Source: Oceanobacter mangrovi (GTDB lineage: Bacteria; Pseudomonadota; Gammaproteobacteria; Pseudomonadales; Oceanobacteraceae). Taken from it: a stretch of DNA of 64,000 nt. The position numbers and the translations under genes were made by a program. The notes below the pieces were generated by a model that saw nothing but the letters and a program-made list of their open reading frames with translations, ran no database searches and had not been told where the DNA came from. Where the stretch lies: positions 868,001 through 932,000 of the forward strand of contig NZ_JAHXZR010000001.1 of assembly GCF_019740315.1 (NCBI RefSeq), in the 5' to 3' direction. Of the stretch, positions 25,276 to 36,546 are shown in pieces (the stretch's first letter is position 1; each line of letters begins with the position of its first letter).

Positions 25276-26397
25276 ATGAAAACCGGAATTCTGTCTCTGG
25301 TTACCGGCCTGACGGCTGCCGTGGTATTGGCTCAGACGCCAGCCGTGAACGCCAAAACCATTCGTGCCGTCAGTGGCTTTGGTCCGGCCCACGTGCTGGC
25401 AACCACGGCCTATCCAAAAATGTCTGACAAGCTGGAAGAATTTACCGACGGCAAGTGGAAAATCCGCGATACCCCGTCGGGTCTGCTGTCGATCGGTGAA
25501 ATGAATGAGGGGCTGAAAAATGGTGTCGCCGAAATGGGCACCATCATCATGCCGTATTTCGCCGCCGACTATACCGAAAGCGCGCTGGTCGCCGAGCTGT
25601 CGATTGTTGGTACTGACAACCGTGCGATTGCTTCGGCGGTGACTGAATACATTGCCACCTGTGACGAGTGTCAGGCCGAGTTCAAGAAGAATGGCCAGGT
25701 CTACACCGGCAGTGATGCCACGGTGCCGTACGAGTTGTTGACCACCAAAGCAGTACACAGCAGCGATGACCTCAGTGGTATGCGCGTTCGTACCGCCGGC
25801 TCAGTATTTACCCGTTTTGTTGCCGATATGGGTGGCGTAACGGTGCAGATGCCATCTTCAGAAATCTTCGAGGGTCTGTCTTCCGGCGTGCTGGCGGGTA
25901 CCTACAGCTCCGCTGCCGACCTCAAGAATGCCCGTCTCTACGACGTGGTGAAATACGTCACCAATATCCATCAGGGCGTTTTCAACGCCTCCGCTTTCCC
26001 CAATGTCGGCAATCGTCTGTGGAGCAAAATGGACGACAAGGAGCGCCACGCTCTGATCCATGCGGCCCAGTACGCCCAGGTAGCCAGTATTTATGGCTGG
26101 CGTGACACCCTCGAAGACGCGACCCGTGAAGGCAAGAAAGCCGGTATCCAGTTTATCGATCCGGACCCGTCTCTGAAGGCCAAGGCCGAACAATTCAAGC
26201 AAGATCACCTCGCTACGGTTGCCAAAACACTGGAACAGCGCGGCGTTAAAAATGCCCAGGCCAAGGTCGATCGTTACATCGCCCTGGTTGAAAAGTGGAA
26301 CGGTCTGGTAGCCGGTGTTTCCACTCAGGATGAGCTGGCCGAGCTGCGCTACCGGGAAATCTGGGCCAAGCGTGATCTGAGCCAGTACGGTCTGTAA
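25276..26397 (+). CDS. dctP: TRAP transporter substrate-binding protein (DctP family)
   Basis: 373 residues with a signal peptide (MKTGILSLVTGLTAAVVLAQTPAVNA, cleavage probably after VNA). The mature protein has the DctP organisation: FTDGKWKIRDTPSG, then LSGMRVRTAGSVFTRFVADMGG with the carboxylate-binding Arg, and MPSSEIFEGLSSGVLAGT. It captures an organic acid in the periplasm and delivers it to DctQM. The ATG at 25276 has AGAAGG 9 bases upstream; an in-frame GTG at 25267 is less likely. The substrate is unknown, but a carboxylic acid feeding the adjacent acyl-CoA genes is the obvious candidate. Confidence 0.92.
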   Translation: MKTGILSLVTGLTAAVVLAQTPAVNAKTIRAVSGFGPAHVLATTAYPKMSDKLEEFTDGKWKIRDTPSGLLSIGEMNEGLKNGVAEMGTIIMPYFAADYTESALVAELSIVGTDNRAIASAVTEYIATCDECQAEFKKNGQVYTGSDATVPYELLTTKAVHSSDDLSGMRVRTAGSVFTRFVADMGGVTVQMPSSEIFEGLSSGVLAGTYSSAADLKNARLYDVVKYVTNIHQGVFNASAFPNVGNRLWSKMDDKERHALIHAAQYAQVASIYGWRDTLEDATREGKKAGIQFIDPDPSLKAKAEQFKQDHLATVAKTLEQRGVKNAQAKVDRYIALVEKWNGLVAGVSTQDELAELRYREIWAKRDLSQYGL

Positions 26398-26416
26398 GCG
26401 GAATACGGGTGACACA

Positions 26417-26968
26417 ATGAAACATCTTGAGACCTGGGTTGGCCGTCTCACCATTGGTATCGGTTCCCTGATTCTGGTGCTGATGGTGCTGCAGATCGTG
26501 ATTGATGTGGCCATGCGCAGTCTGCTGGGGGCGGGATTTCCAGCGACCTCCGAGCTGGTCAGCAAATACTACATGGTAGCGGTCAGCTTTTTGCCGATTG
26601 CTTATGCCGAACTGCGCAACCGCCATGTGGAAGCCACCATCTTTACCGACCGGCTGCCAGCCCGGCTCAAGCTGTTGGTCACCCTGATCGGCTTTTTGTT
26701 GTCGCTGGCGGTGTACAGCATGTTGGCCTGGGGCACCTTGCAGGAAGCCATTGGCCACACTGAAAAAGGCTCTTACGTCGAGTCCGGTGTCGATATGTTC
26801 TACACCTGGCCCAGTTATTGGATTCTGCCGCTGTCATTTGCGCTGATGGCACTGGTGGCAAGCCTGCGGGTTGTCACCACCACCGGCGAACTGTTCAGCA
26901 GCCGGGTGGTGGAACACCCTCACGACGCTGATGCCCTCAGCGTCACCCTGGCCCACATGGAGGATTGA
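26417..26968 (+). CDS. dctQ: TRAP transporter small permease (DctQ family)
   Basis: 183 residues with four hydrophobic spans (about 10-30, 48-66, 85-107, 133-155), the standard DctQ layout, including the conserved ATSELVSKYYMVAVSFLPIAYAELRNRHVEATIFTDRLP segment. It forms the membrane complex with DctM. It lies 19 bases after dctP and one base before the dctM start, so the three are co-translated in order P-Q-M. Confidence 0.92.
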   Translation: MKHLETWVGRLTIGIGSLILVLMVLQIVIDVAMRSLLGAGFPATSELVSKYYMVAVSFLPIAYAELRNRHVEATIFTDRLPARLKLLVTLIGFLLSLAVYSMLAWGTLQEAIGHTEKGSYVESGVDMFYTWPSYWILPLSFALMALVASLRVVTTTGELFSSRVVEHPHDADALSVTLAHMED

Positions 26969-26969
26969 T

Positions 26970-28250
26970 ATGGAACCGGTAACGATAGGTTTTGTCGCCC
27001 TGCTGGGAGTGATGACCCTGATTATTCTGCGGGTGCCAATTGCGGTCAGTCTGATGGTGGTTTCTGCGGTGGGCATGGCAGCCATCGTGGGTGCTGAGTC
27101 AGCGCTGTCGATGATCTCCAACATTCCCTACAGCTTCGCTTCCAGCTGGACGCTGAGTTCGGTGCCGATGTTCCTGCTGATGGGCTATGTCGCCTTCCAT
27201 ACCGGCATGACCCGTGGCTTGTTCAGTGCGGCCCGTGCCTGGCTCGGCTGGTTGCCGGGCGGGCTGGCGATTTCCTCAATTGGTGGCGCCAGTGGTTTCG
27301 CCGCGGTGACCGGTTCGTCGGTGGCTTGTAGTGCAGCGATTGGCCGTATCGCCATTCCGGAAATGCATCGCCTCAACTATGACGTACGGACCGCCACCGG
27401 TGCGGTTGCGGCTGGCGGCACCATTGGCGCGCTGATTCCACCCAGCATCCTGCTGATCATCTATGGCATCCAGGCGGAAGAGTCGATCAACGACCTGTTC
27501 CTGGGTGGACTGGCGTTAGGCTTGCTGTCGATGGTGATGTATTTCGGCGTGGTGTGGCTGACCTGGTGGCGTAACCCGGATCGTCTGCCCGGCGTTGAAA
27601 GTACCACCCTGAAACAGAAGATCGATGCCAGCATGGACATCTGGCCGGTACTGTTGCTGATTGTGGTGGTGTTTGGTGGTCTGTTTGGCGGCATTTTTAC
27701 CGCCACCGAAGCCGGTGCCATTGGTGCTTTCTTCACCATGGTCATTGGGCTGGTGCGCAAGGAGCTGACCCGGCAACGCTTTATCGACAGCTGCCTGGAC
27801 ACCCTGTTGTCGAGTGGCGCGCTGTTTATGGTGGCGATTGGTGCCAGCCTGTTTACCCGTTTGATTGCCCTCACCGGGGTGTCGTTTGAAGTCGCCGACT
27901 GGATCGACGACCACGGTTTCAGTGTGCTCGGCATTCTGCTGGTAATCACCTTTATCTATCTGGCGATTGGCATGTTTCTGGAGCCTATTGGCGCCATGTT
28001 GCTGACCCTGCCACTGTTTCTGCCCTTAATAGCCGAGCACGGCATCGACAAGGTCTGGTTTGGCCTGCTGGTGGCCAAGCTGCTGGAGATCGGCATGATC
28101 ACGCCGCCGGTGGGGCTCAACGTCTTTGTGATTCATTCCGTCGCCAAGGACTACGCCTCGCTGGAGAAGATTTTTGCCGGTGTACTGCCGTTCATTCTGG
28201 CCGACCTGTTACTGGTGGTGATGATGCTGATTTACCAACAGAACTTCTGA
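26970..28250 (+). CDS. dctM: TRAP transporter large permease (DctM family)
   Basis: 426 residues with about 12 hydrophobic spans. Family signatures: GGASGFAAVTGSSVACSAAIGRIAIPEM and GTIGALIPPSILLIIYG in the first half, EAGAIGAFFTMV and GMITPPVGLNVFVI in the second. It is the sodium-coupled translocation subunit. The ATG at 26970 has GGAGG in the preceding dctQ end; longer in-frame openings upstream lie within dctQ. A hairpin downstream probably ends the transcript partially before the fadB-like gene. Confidence 0.93.
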   Translation: MEPVTIGFVALLGVMTLIILRVPIAVSLMVVSAVGMAAIVGAESALSMISNIPYSFASSWTLSSVPMFLLMGYVAFHTGMTRGLFSAARAWLGWLPGGLAISSIGGASGFAAVTGSSVACSAAIGRIAIPEMHRLNYDVRTATGAVAAGGTIGALIPPSILLIIYGIQAEESINDLFLGGLALGLLSMVMYFGVVWLTWWRNPDRLPGVESTTLKQKIDASMDIWPVLLLIVVVFGGLFGGIFTATEAGAIGAFFTMVIGLVRKELTRQRFIDSCLDTLLSSGALFMVAIGASLFTRLIALTGVSFEVADWIDDHGFSVLGILLVITFIYLAIGMFLEPIGAMLLTLPLFLPLIAEHGIDKVWFGLLVAKLLEIGMITPPVGLNVFVIHSVAKDYASLEKIFAGVLPFILADLLLVVMMLIYQQNF

Positions 28251-28256
28251 TCTTCA

Positions 28257-28312
28257 TCTTGAGCTATGTCTTGAGCTAAAGAATGCCCGTCGCTTGCGGT
28301 GACGGGTCTTTC
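28257..28312 (+). terminator. 12-bp duplication and hairpin after dctM
   Basis: Immediately after the dctM stop lies a tandem 12-bp duplication TCTTGAGCTATG/TCTTGAGCTAAA (28257-28280), then a hairpin GCCCGTC-9-GACGGGT (28285-28307) followed by a short T-rich stretch. It is a weak intrinsic terminator or stability element. Confidence 0.55.
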
Positions 28313-28337
28313 CCCGACTTAACTGGAGAACCACCCG

Positions 28338-31689
<3,352 letters not shown>

Positions 31690-31700
31690 GGGGCAGGGAC

Positions 31701-33383
31701 ATGGCTTACCAAAAGAACTTTGCGGTCTGGCCTCCGGGCCTGCCACACGATATCGAACTGACCGACCACAGTGTCTACAGCAATCTGGAACGCTCGGTGG
31801 CAGCCGATCCGGACGCCATTGCCATGGTGTTCTATGAAACCTGCATCACCTACCAGCAGCTGCATCAGGATGTGTGCCTGCTGGCGACCTGGCTGGCCAC
31901 GGAGGCTGGCGTGGGCAAGGGCGATCGGGTCGGCATTTTCTCGCAAAACAGCCCGCAGTATGTGATTGCCTACTACGCCGCGCTGCGACTGGGGGCCGTA
32001 GTCGTACCGATGAACCCCATGTACGTCGAGGAAGAGCTGCAATATCTGCTCGACAACAGTGGTGCCAGGGTGCTGTTTGCTGCCAACGAGCTGCATCACG
32101 CCTTTGTTGGTGTGATGGATCGGCGTGATGTGCTGGTGGTGGGCATTGAATATCGTGATTACCTGCGGGTTTCGACCGAGCTGCCGATCCCGGACTTTAT
32201 TCTCAATCAGGGCGCGCCAGCGGATCTCGATCAGCACAGCCACTATGTTCACTGGCAGCAGGCGCTGGCCTGCGAGACGCCGTTGGTTGCTATCACTGAG
32301 GTTGAACTCGACGATCTGGTAATGCTGCCGTACACCTCGGGTTCGACCGGTAATCCGAAGGGCTGCAAACACAGCAACATCAGTGTTCAGCATGGTTTGC
32401 GTGGGGTCTACGACTGGTTTGGTATTAAACGCGGTGATGTGATTCTGGCAGTGGCGCCGATGTTTCATGTGGTTGGTCTGCAAGCGGGTATGAACAGCTC
32501 CATTGCCCAGGGCGGCACGCTGGTGATTGTGCCGCGCTGGGACCGTGAAGTGGCAGCCCATGCGATTCATAACTTCCATGTCACGGTCTGGCCAGCCGTG
32601 CCAACCATGGCGATTGACCTGATCAATATGCCGGATTTTGAGCAGTACGATGTGTCGTCCTTGCGGGTGATGTTTGGTGGTGGTTCGAGCATGCCGGAAG
32701 CGGTGGCCAAACGACTGTACGAGCTTTGTGGTGTGACCTTTATGGAAGGTTACGGCATGACCGAGACCTGCTGTCCGGGCACTGCCAACCCGCCGCAGGC
32801 ACCTAAAGCAGGTTGTGCCGGAATTCCGGTTTTCAACACCCTGCTGCAGGTGGTGGATCACGAAACACTGACGCCTGTTCGTGATGGCGAGATTGGTGAA
32901 CTGCTGATTGCCGGGCCGCAGGTGATGCAGGGTTATTGGCAGGATGAGCAGGCCAATGCTGAAAGCTTTGTGCTGATTGATGGCGTCTCCTATCTGCGCA
33001 CCGGCGACCTTGGTTATCTGGATGAACAGGGTTATGTGTATGTGGTTGATCGCCTCAAACGCATGATCAATGCTTCCGGTTTCAAGGTCTGGCCGACCCA
33101 GGTTGAAGCCGTGTTGTATCGCCATCCGGCGATTCGGGAAGTCTGTGTGGTCGCAAAAAAAGATCCCAAACGCGGTGAAACCGTCAAGGCGATGGTGGTA
33201 CTGGCGGATAACCACGGTGATATCTGCGCCGATGATTTAATCGAATGGAGCCGTGAACATATGGCGGCCTACAAGATTCCCCGTTCGATCAGTTTTGTCG
33301 AGTCATTACCCAAATCCGGGAGTGGAAAAATACTTTGGCGTACCGTACAGGAGGACGAAAACCGCGAAGCAATTGCAATATAA
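31701..33383 (+). CDS. Acyl-CoA synthetase (AMP-forming, fatty-acid type)
   Basis: 560-residue ANL-superfamily ligase that activates a carboxylic acid to its CoA thioester through an acyl-AMP. P-loop YTSGSTGNPKG, adenylate motif GYGMTETCCPG, RTGDLGYLDEQGYVYVVDRLKRMI, and the C-terminal catalytic Lys in KSGSGKILWR. It is closest in style to long- or medium-chain fatty-acid ligases (FadD-like, benzoate-ligase-like subgroup). It lies 11 bases after the thiolase gene, completing the set: uptake (TRAP), activation (this), dehydrogenation, hydration/oxidation and thiolysis. Confidence 0.9.
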   Translation: MAYQKNFAVWPPGLPHDIELTDHSVYSNLERSVAADPDAIAMVFYETCITYQQLHQDVCLLATWLATEAGVGKGDRVGIFSQNSPQYVIAYYAALRLGAVVVPMNPMYVEEELQYLLDNSGARVLFAANELHHAFVGVMDRRDVLVVGIEYRDYLRVSTELPIPDFILNQGAPADLDQHSHYVHWQQALACETPLVAITEVELDDLVMLPYTSGSTGNPKGCKHSNISVQHGLRGVYDWFGIKRGDVILAVAPMFHVVGLQAGMNSSIAQGGTLVIVPRWDREVAAHAIHNFHVTVWPAVPTMAIDLINMPDFEQYDVSSLRVMFGGGSSMPEAVAKRLYELCGVTFMEGYGMTETCCPGTANPPQAPKAGCAGIPVFNTLLQVVDHETLTPVRDGEIGELLIAGPQVMQGYWQDEQANAESFVLIDGVSYLRTGDLGYLDEQGYVYVVDRLKRMINASGFKVWPTQVEAVLYRHPAIREVCVVAKKDPKRGETVKAMVVLADNHGDICADDLIEWSREHMAAYKIPRSISFVESLPKSGSGKILWRTVQEDENREAIAI

Positions 33384-33560
33384 ACCGATAAACCAGCAAA
33401 ACCGATTGTAAAAAACCTTACTCCGGCGATTTAAACATTATTTGAAACAGCGAAAGGTCGTTGGGGGTTACTGCATGCCTGCGTTTGATAACGGCAACGA
33501 ATTATATGCCCTGCAGCAGGCTGGCGAATGGAAACTGATAATAATAAATGAGGCTATATC

Positions 33561-34574
33561 ATGAAGAGTTATAACAAGAAAATTCTGGCTGCAACGGTTC
33601 TGATGGCAGGCCTGTGCTCCGGCGGTCAGGCACTGGCTGAAACCAACAAGGCCCCTGAACTGACCGGCAAACTCAATGTTGGTATCCTGCAGGCCGGTTC
33701 CCGTGACTATGATGTCTGGGCATTCAAGGCCGATCTTGGCATCAAGGGCATGTACACCACCGACAGTGGCCTGAAACTGAAATACGAATTTGTCGCCGAC
33801 TACGCCGGTGAGCTGAACGGTATTGATGCCAATAACGAAACCTGGAGCTCCGGTGAAACCTCTGACCTCGATAACGGTAATTCCGAAGGCGACGTCGATG
33901 TGCATACTGCGCGGATCTTTGTGATTACCGATTATGGTTTGTTTCTGGTGGCACCAAGGACTATTTCGGGCCAATGGGCACAGCTGTATGGCAACGTCGA
34001 TAAGTTCGAATATAACCGCATGCACGGTAAAACCGGTCCGAATGCCATTTTTGCCCAAATTGAACAGGCCAATGACGTTGTCGCCTATATTTCACCGGAA
34101 TTTGGTGGTGGCTTCCGTTTTATTGGCGCAGCACTGACGATTGATGACTACAACGGCGAAGATGCCGATGCGCTGGTATGGCGGGTGGTCTACAAGAAAG
34201 GCGACTTTAATGCCGGTGTTGGTAACGTGCAGGTCAGCGACAAACTGGTGCCGGAAACCTATAACCGTAGTGCCGCCACTGCCGGTTACGACTTTGGCTC
34301 GTTCTCGCTGGGCGCCACTTTCGAGAACAACGACAAGCACCCGTCCGGTAACTTCAAATCTTATGCGGTGGTCGGTGAAATGGAGCTGACCAACACCTTG
34401 ACGGCCTCACTCGGCTACGCCAACAAGAACCATAAAAATGACGCGCTGGATAACAGCGGCGTGATGGCCAAGCTGAAATACACCACCGGCAGCCAGTCCT
34501 ACATGTATGTGGAAGGCGGCCAGTACGAACATTCGATCAACAACTTTCTGGCGGGCATCAGCATAGGATTCTGA
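33561..34574 (+). CDS. Gram-negative porin
   Basis: 337 residues with a signal peptide (MKSYNKKILAATVLMAGLCSGGQALA) and a mature beta-barrel of alternating hydrophobic strands, ending in phenylalanine (SIGF), the outer-membrane insertion signal. Start codon spacing and the 177-base gap from the ligase gene suggest its own promoter. It probably admits the acid substrate across the outer membrane for the TRAP transporter. A strong terminator follows. Confidence 0.85.
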   Translation: MKSYNKKILAATVLMAGLCSGGQALAETNKAPELTGKLNVGILQAGSRDYDVWAFKADLGIKGMYTTDSGLKLKYEFVADYAGELNGIDANNETWSSGETSDLDNGNSEGDVDVHTARIFVITDYGLFLVAPRTISGQWAQLYGNVDKFEYNRMHGKTGPNAIFAQIEQANDVVAYISPEFGGGFRFIGAALTIDDYNGEDADALVWRVVYKKGDFNAGVGNVQVSDKLVPETYNRSAATAGYDFGSFSLGATFENNDKHPSGNFKSYAVVGEMELTNTLTASLGYANKNHKNDALDNSGVMAKLKYTTGSQSYMYVEGGQYEHSINNFLAGISIGF

Positions 34575-34674
34575 TCATCAGCGGCATGGCACCAAACCAG
34601 CTATTGGCTTCTTCAGGCTGGTCACGCCGCTGCTAATCCGAATCAAACAGCACTATGTTTTTGTGATTTGCCTT

Positions 34675-34702
34675 GCCCGGGGTTCTCCTCCCGGGCTTTT
34701 TT
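34675..34702 (+). terminator. Intrinsic terminator after the porin gene
   Basis: GCCCGGG (34675-34681), 8-base loop, CCCGGGC (34690-34696), six T residues. It closes the beta-oxidation/porin transcription unit. Confidence 0.92.
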
Positions 34703-34814
34703 GTTGTGTAGTGCAACAATTTTTGGCTAGCGTCCGTTACACAAAAGTTGGCTGTGATACAGTCCTGCCAACCGACTCCGGAACATTCAAATAACAACAG
34801 CAGGAACGCAGAAA

Positions 34815-35264
34815 ATGGAACAACCCCTTATTAACCCGGACTGGCATTTACTGGATAAATGCATCAAGGAACAACTGACCATGCAGCCAGCCACTGGCTC
34901 CAATATCACCCAAACGCTGAAGCAGTACATCGTTGAGGCCCACAGCGGTGAAGTGGTGCTGCAATTTGAACTGGGTGATGAATACACCCAGGGTAATGGG
35001 GTGTTGCAGGGTGGTTCATTGAGCATGCTGTTGGACATGGGGCTGGCCTTCAGTGCCCTGACCATGGTGGCCGAAGGCCAGTCTATCTCCACCATTAACC
35101 TGCAATTGCAGTTTTTACGTCCGGCCTTTTGTGGCCGTCTGATTGTGCGCGCCAAGGTGAAAAAACCCGGCCGCAAGGTGATGTTCTGTGAAGCCTCGCT
35201 GGAAGATGCAGAAGGCAAGGTGCTGGCGACGGCAGAGTCGCCACTGCTGGTGATTGATCTTTAA
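34815..35264 (+). CDS. PaaI-type hotdog-fold thioesterase
   Basis: 149 residues. Characteristic YTQGNGVLQGGSLSMLLDMGLAFSA (hotdog helix with the catalytic acidic residue) and STINLQLQFLRPAFCGRLIVRAKV. It hydrolyses acyl-CoA thioesters and may recycle CoA or remove dead-end acyl-CoAs made by the neighbouring pathway. It is separated from the porin gene by a terminator, so it is transcribed separately. The stop codon lies inside the start of a dispersed palindromic element. Confidence 0.85.
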   Translation: MEQPLINPDWHLLDKCIKEQLTMQPATGSNITQTLKQYIVEAHSGEVVLQFELGDEYTQGNGVLQGGSLSMLLDMGLAFSALTMVAEGQSISTINLQLQFLRPAFCGRLIVRAKVKKPGRKVMFCEASLEDAEGKVLATAESPLLVIDL

Positions 35265-35328
35265 CAGGACGTTGATTTTCTATCTGCGTTGCCACTGCGG
35301 CCTCGAAAACAAAAATCAACAGCCTGTC
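35263..35328. repeat. Dispersed palindromic element, short copy
   Basis: AACAGG...TTGATTTT (35263-35279) pairs with AAAATCAA-CAG-CCTGT (35313-35327). It matches both ends of the longer copy at 14498-14630 (shared GATTTTCTATCTRCGTT) but lacks its interior. It begins at the stop codon of the thioesterase gene. Confidence 0.6.
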
Positions 35329-35333
35329 AGGCT

Positions 35334-35359
35334 GGCGCTATAAATATAGTGATAGCGCC
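35334..35359. terminator. Hairpin between convergent thioesterase and lodB-like genes
   Basis: GGCGCTAT (35334-35341), 10-base AT-rich loop, ATAGCGCC (35352-35359). A perfect 8-bp stem between two convergent genes; it may terminate either, although no clear T tract follows. Confidence 0.45.
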
Positions 35360-35412
35360 GGATACCCCGGGGTTGGCCGACGCTGGTTGTGTTCTTTAAA
35401 CAGCAGTCTCCT

Positions 35413-36546
35413 CTAGCCTGGTTGCATGGCTGGCTGGTGTAGCGGCTGGCTCTGGCTAAGCTGGCGACGAGCCCAGAAGGGTTGATCAGACCAGCGCTTT
35501 TCCCGGCCATATTGCTGCAGCCATTGCTGCAGATAGCGGGAAACGCCGCGGTTCGCGCGTTCTGCGTAGTGTTCGGCCGGTTGTAAATCCCGTTGTTGCA
35601 GCCAGCCCTGAATCACAGGCGCTGCCGCGAGTGCATCGCCGAGGGCATTGGAGATACCGGACGAGGTTAGCGGATCGAAGGAGGCCAGGGCATCACCGAC
35701 AGCAATCCAGCCGGGTCCGGCAGCCTGTTGCAGAAAGCCTGCCTGAGCCGCCAAGGGTGTGGCCTGAATCCGGGCTGCAGGCATCGACGGAAACCACTGC
35801 TGCAATTCCTCACTGGTTTGCCACAGCCGCGCCAGCGCGGTTGGTTCTCGCCAACCATAACGCCGAATCAGATCGGCATCGGACATCAGCGCAATCAGGC
35901 CTCTGCCATCCGGCAAACAGCTGGCATACCACCATCCTTGTGGAATGGCTTCGACCATCGACAAACCGGCCAGACGTTCACCATCCGCAATCGTCCAGGC
36001 CAGCGCTGCAAGGTTGTCGATACGCTTGCGTTCGACCGCCAGTGAGCGGGTGACGGTATTGTTGCGGGCGCTGGCATCGACCAGATAGTCACCGCTGAGT
36101 GTTTGTTGTTGGCCGCCATAGTTGATGGTCAGCTGCCAGGTCTGTTGATCTGGTTGCCATTGGAGGCCTTGCAGGGTTGCCGGGGTCAGCAGATGAACGC
36201 CGCGTTCAGCGGCGGTATAGCGCAGTTGCAGATCAAACTGCTGGCGGTCGAGATGCCAGCCCTGACCGCTGGCGCGGTGCAGAAAATCATCAACATGGCG
36301 CTGGCCCCCCCAGCGCGACACATTGGCCTGACAGGGTTGATGGCCTTGTTCTGCCAGATTGGTTGGCAGCTGCAATTGCTGCAATTTGCTGATTACATCC
36401 GGAGCTGCTGATTCTCCTGCCGGAGTTGTGTGTGATTTGGGTTTGTCGATCAGCAGAATACGCCCGACGCCAGCCCCTTGCAGGGCCAGCGCAGTGGCGC
36501 AGCCAGCGGGGCCGGCTCCGACAATCACAACGTCATAATCACTCAT
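35413..36546 (-). CDS. lodB: LodB-like FAD-dependent oxidoreductase (quinone-cofactor maturation)
   Basis: 377 residues starting MSDYDVVIVGAGPAGCATALALQGAG, a GR2-family flavoprotein dinucleotide fold, with PAGESAAPDVISKLQQL and the second FAD motif GWIAVGDALASFDPLTSSGISNALGDA. In Marinomonas mediterranea LodB is required to build the cysteine-tryptophylquinone cofactor of LodA. Its start overlaps the end of the LodA-like gene by 8 bases, the same order (lodA then lodB) and coupling seen in that system. A flavin monooxygenase acting on the oxidase product is an alternative role. Confidence 0.82.
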   Translation of the reverse strand: MSDYDVVIVGAGPAGCATALALQGAGVGRILLIDKPKSHTTPAGESAAPDVISKLQQLQLPTNLAEQGHQPCQANVSRWGGQRHVDDFLHRASGQGWHLDRQQFDLQLRYTAAERGVHLLTPATLQGLQWQPDQQTWQLTINYGGQQQTLSGDYLVDASARNNTVTRSLAVERKRIDNLAALAWTIADGERLAGLSMVEAIPQGWWYASCLPDGRGLIALMSDADLIRRYGWREPTALARLWQTSEELQQWFPSMPAARIQATPLAAQAGFLQQAAGPGWIAVGDALASFDPLTSSGISNALGDALAAAPVIQGWLQQRDLQPAEHYAERANRGVSRYLQQWLQQYGREKRWSDQPFWARRQLSQSQPLHQPAMQPG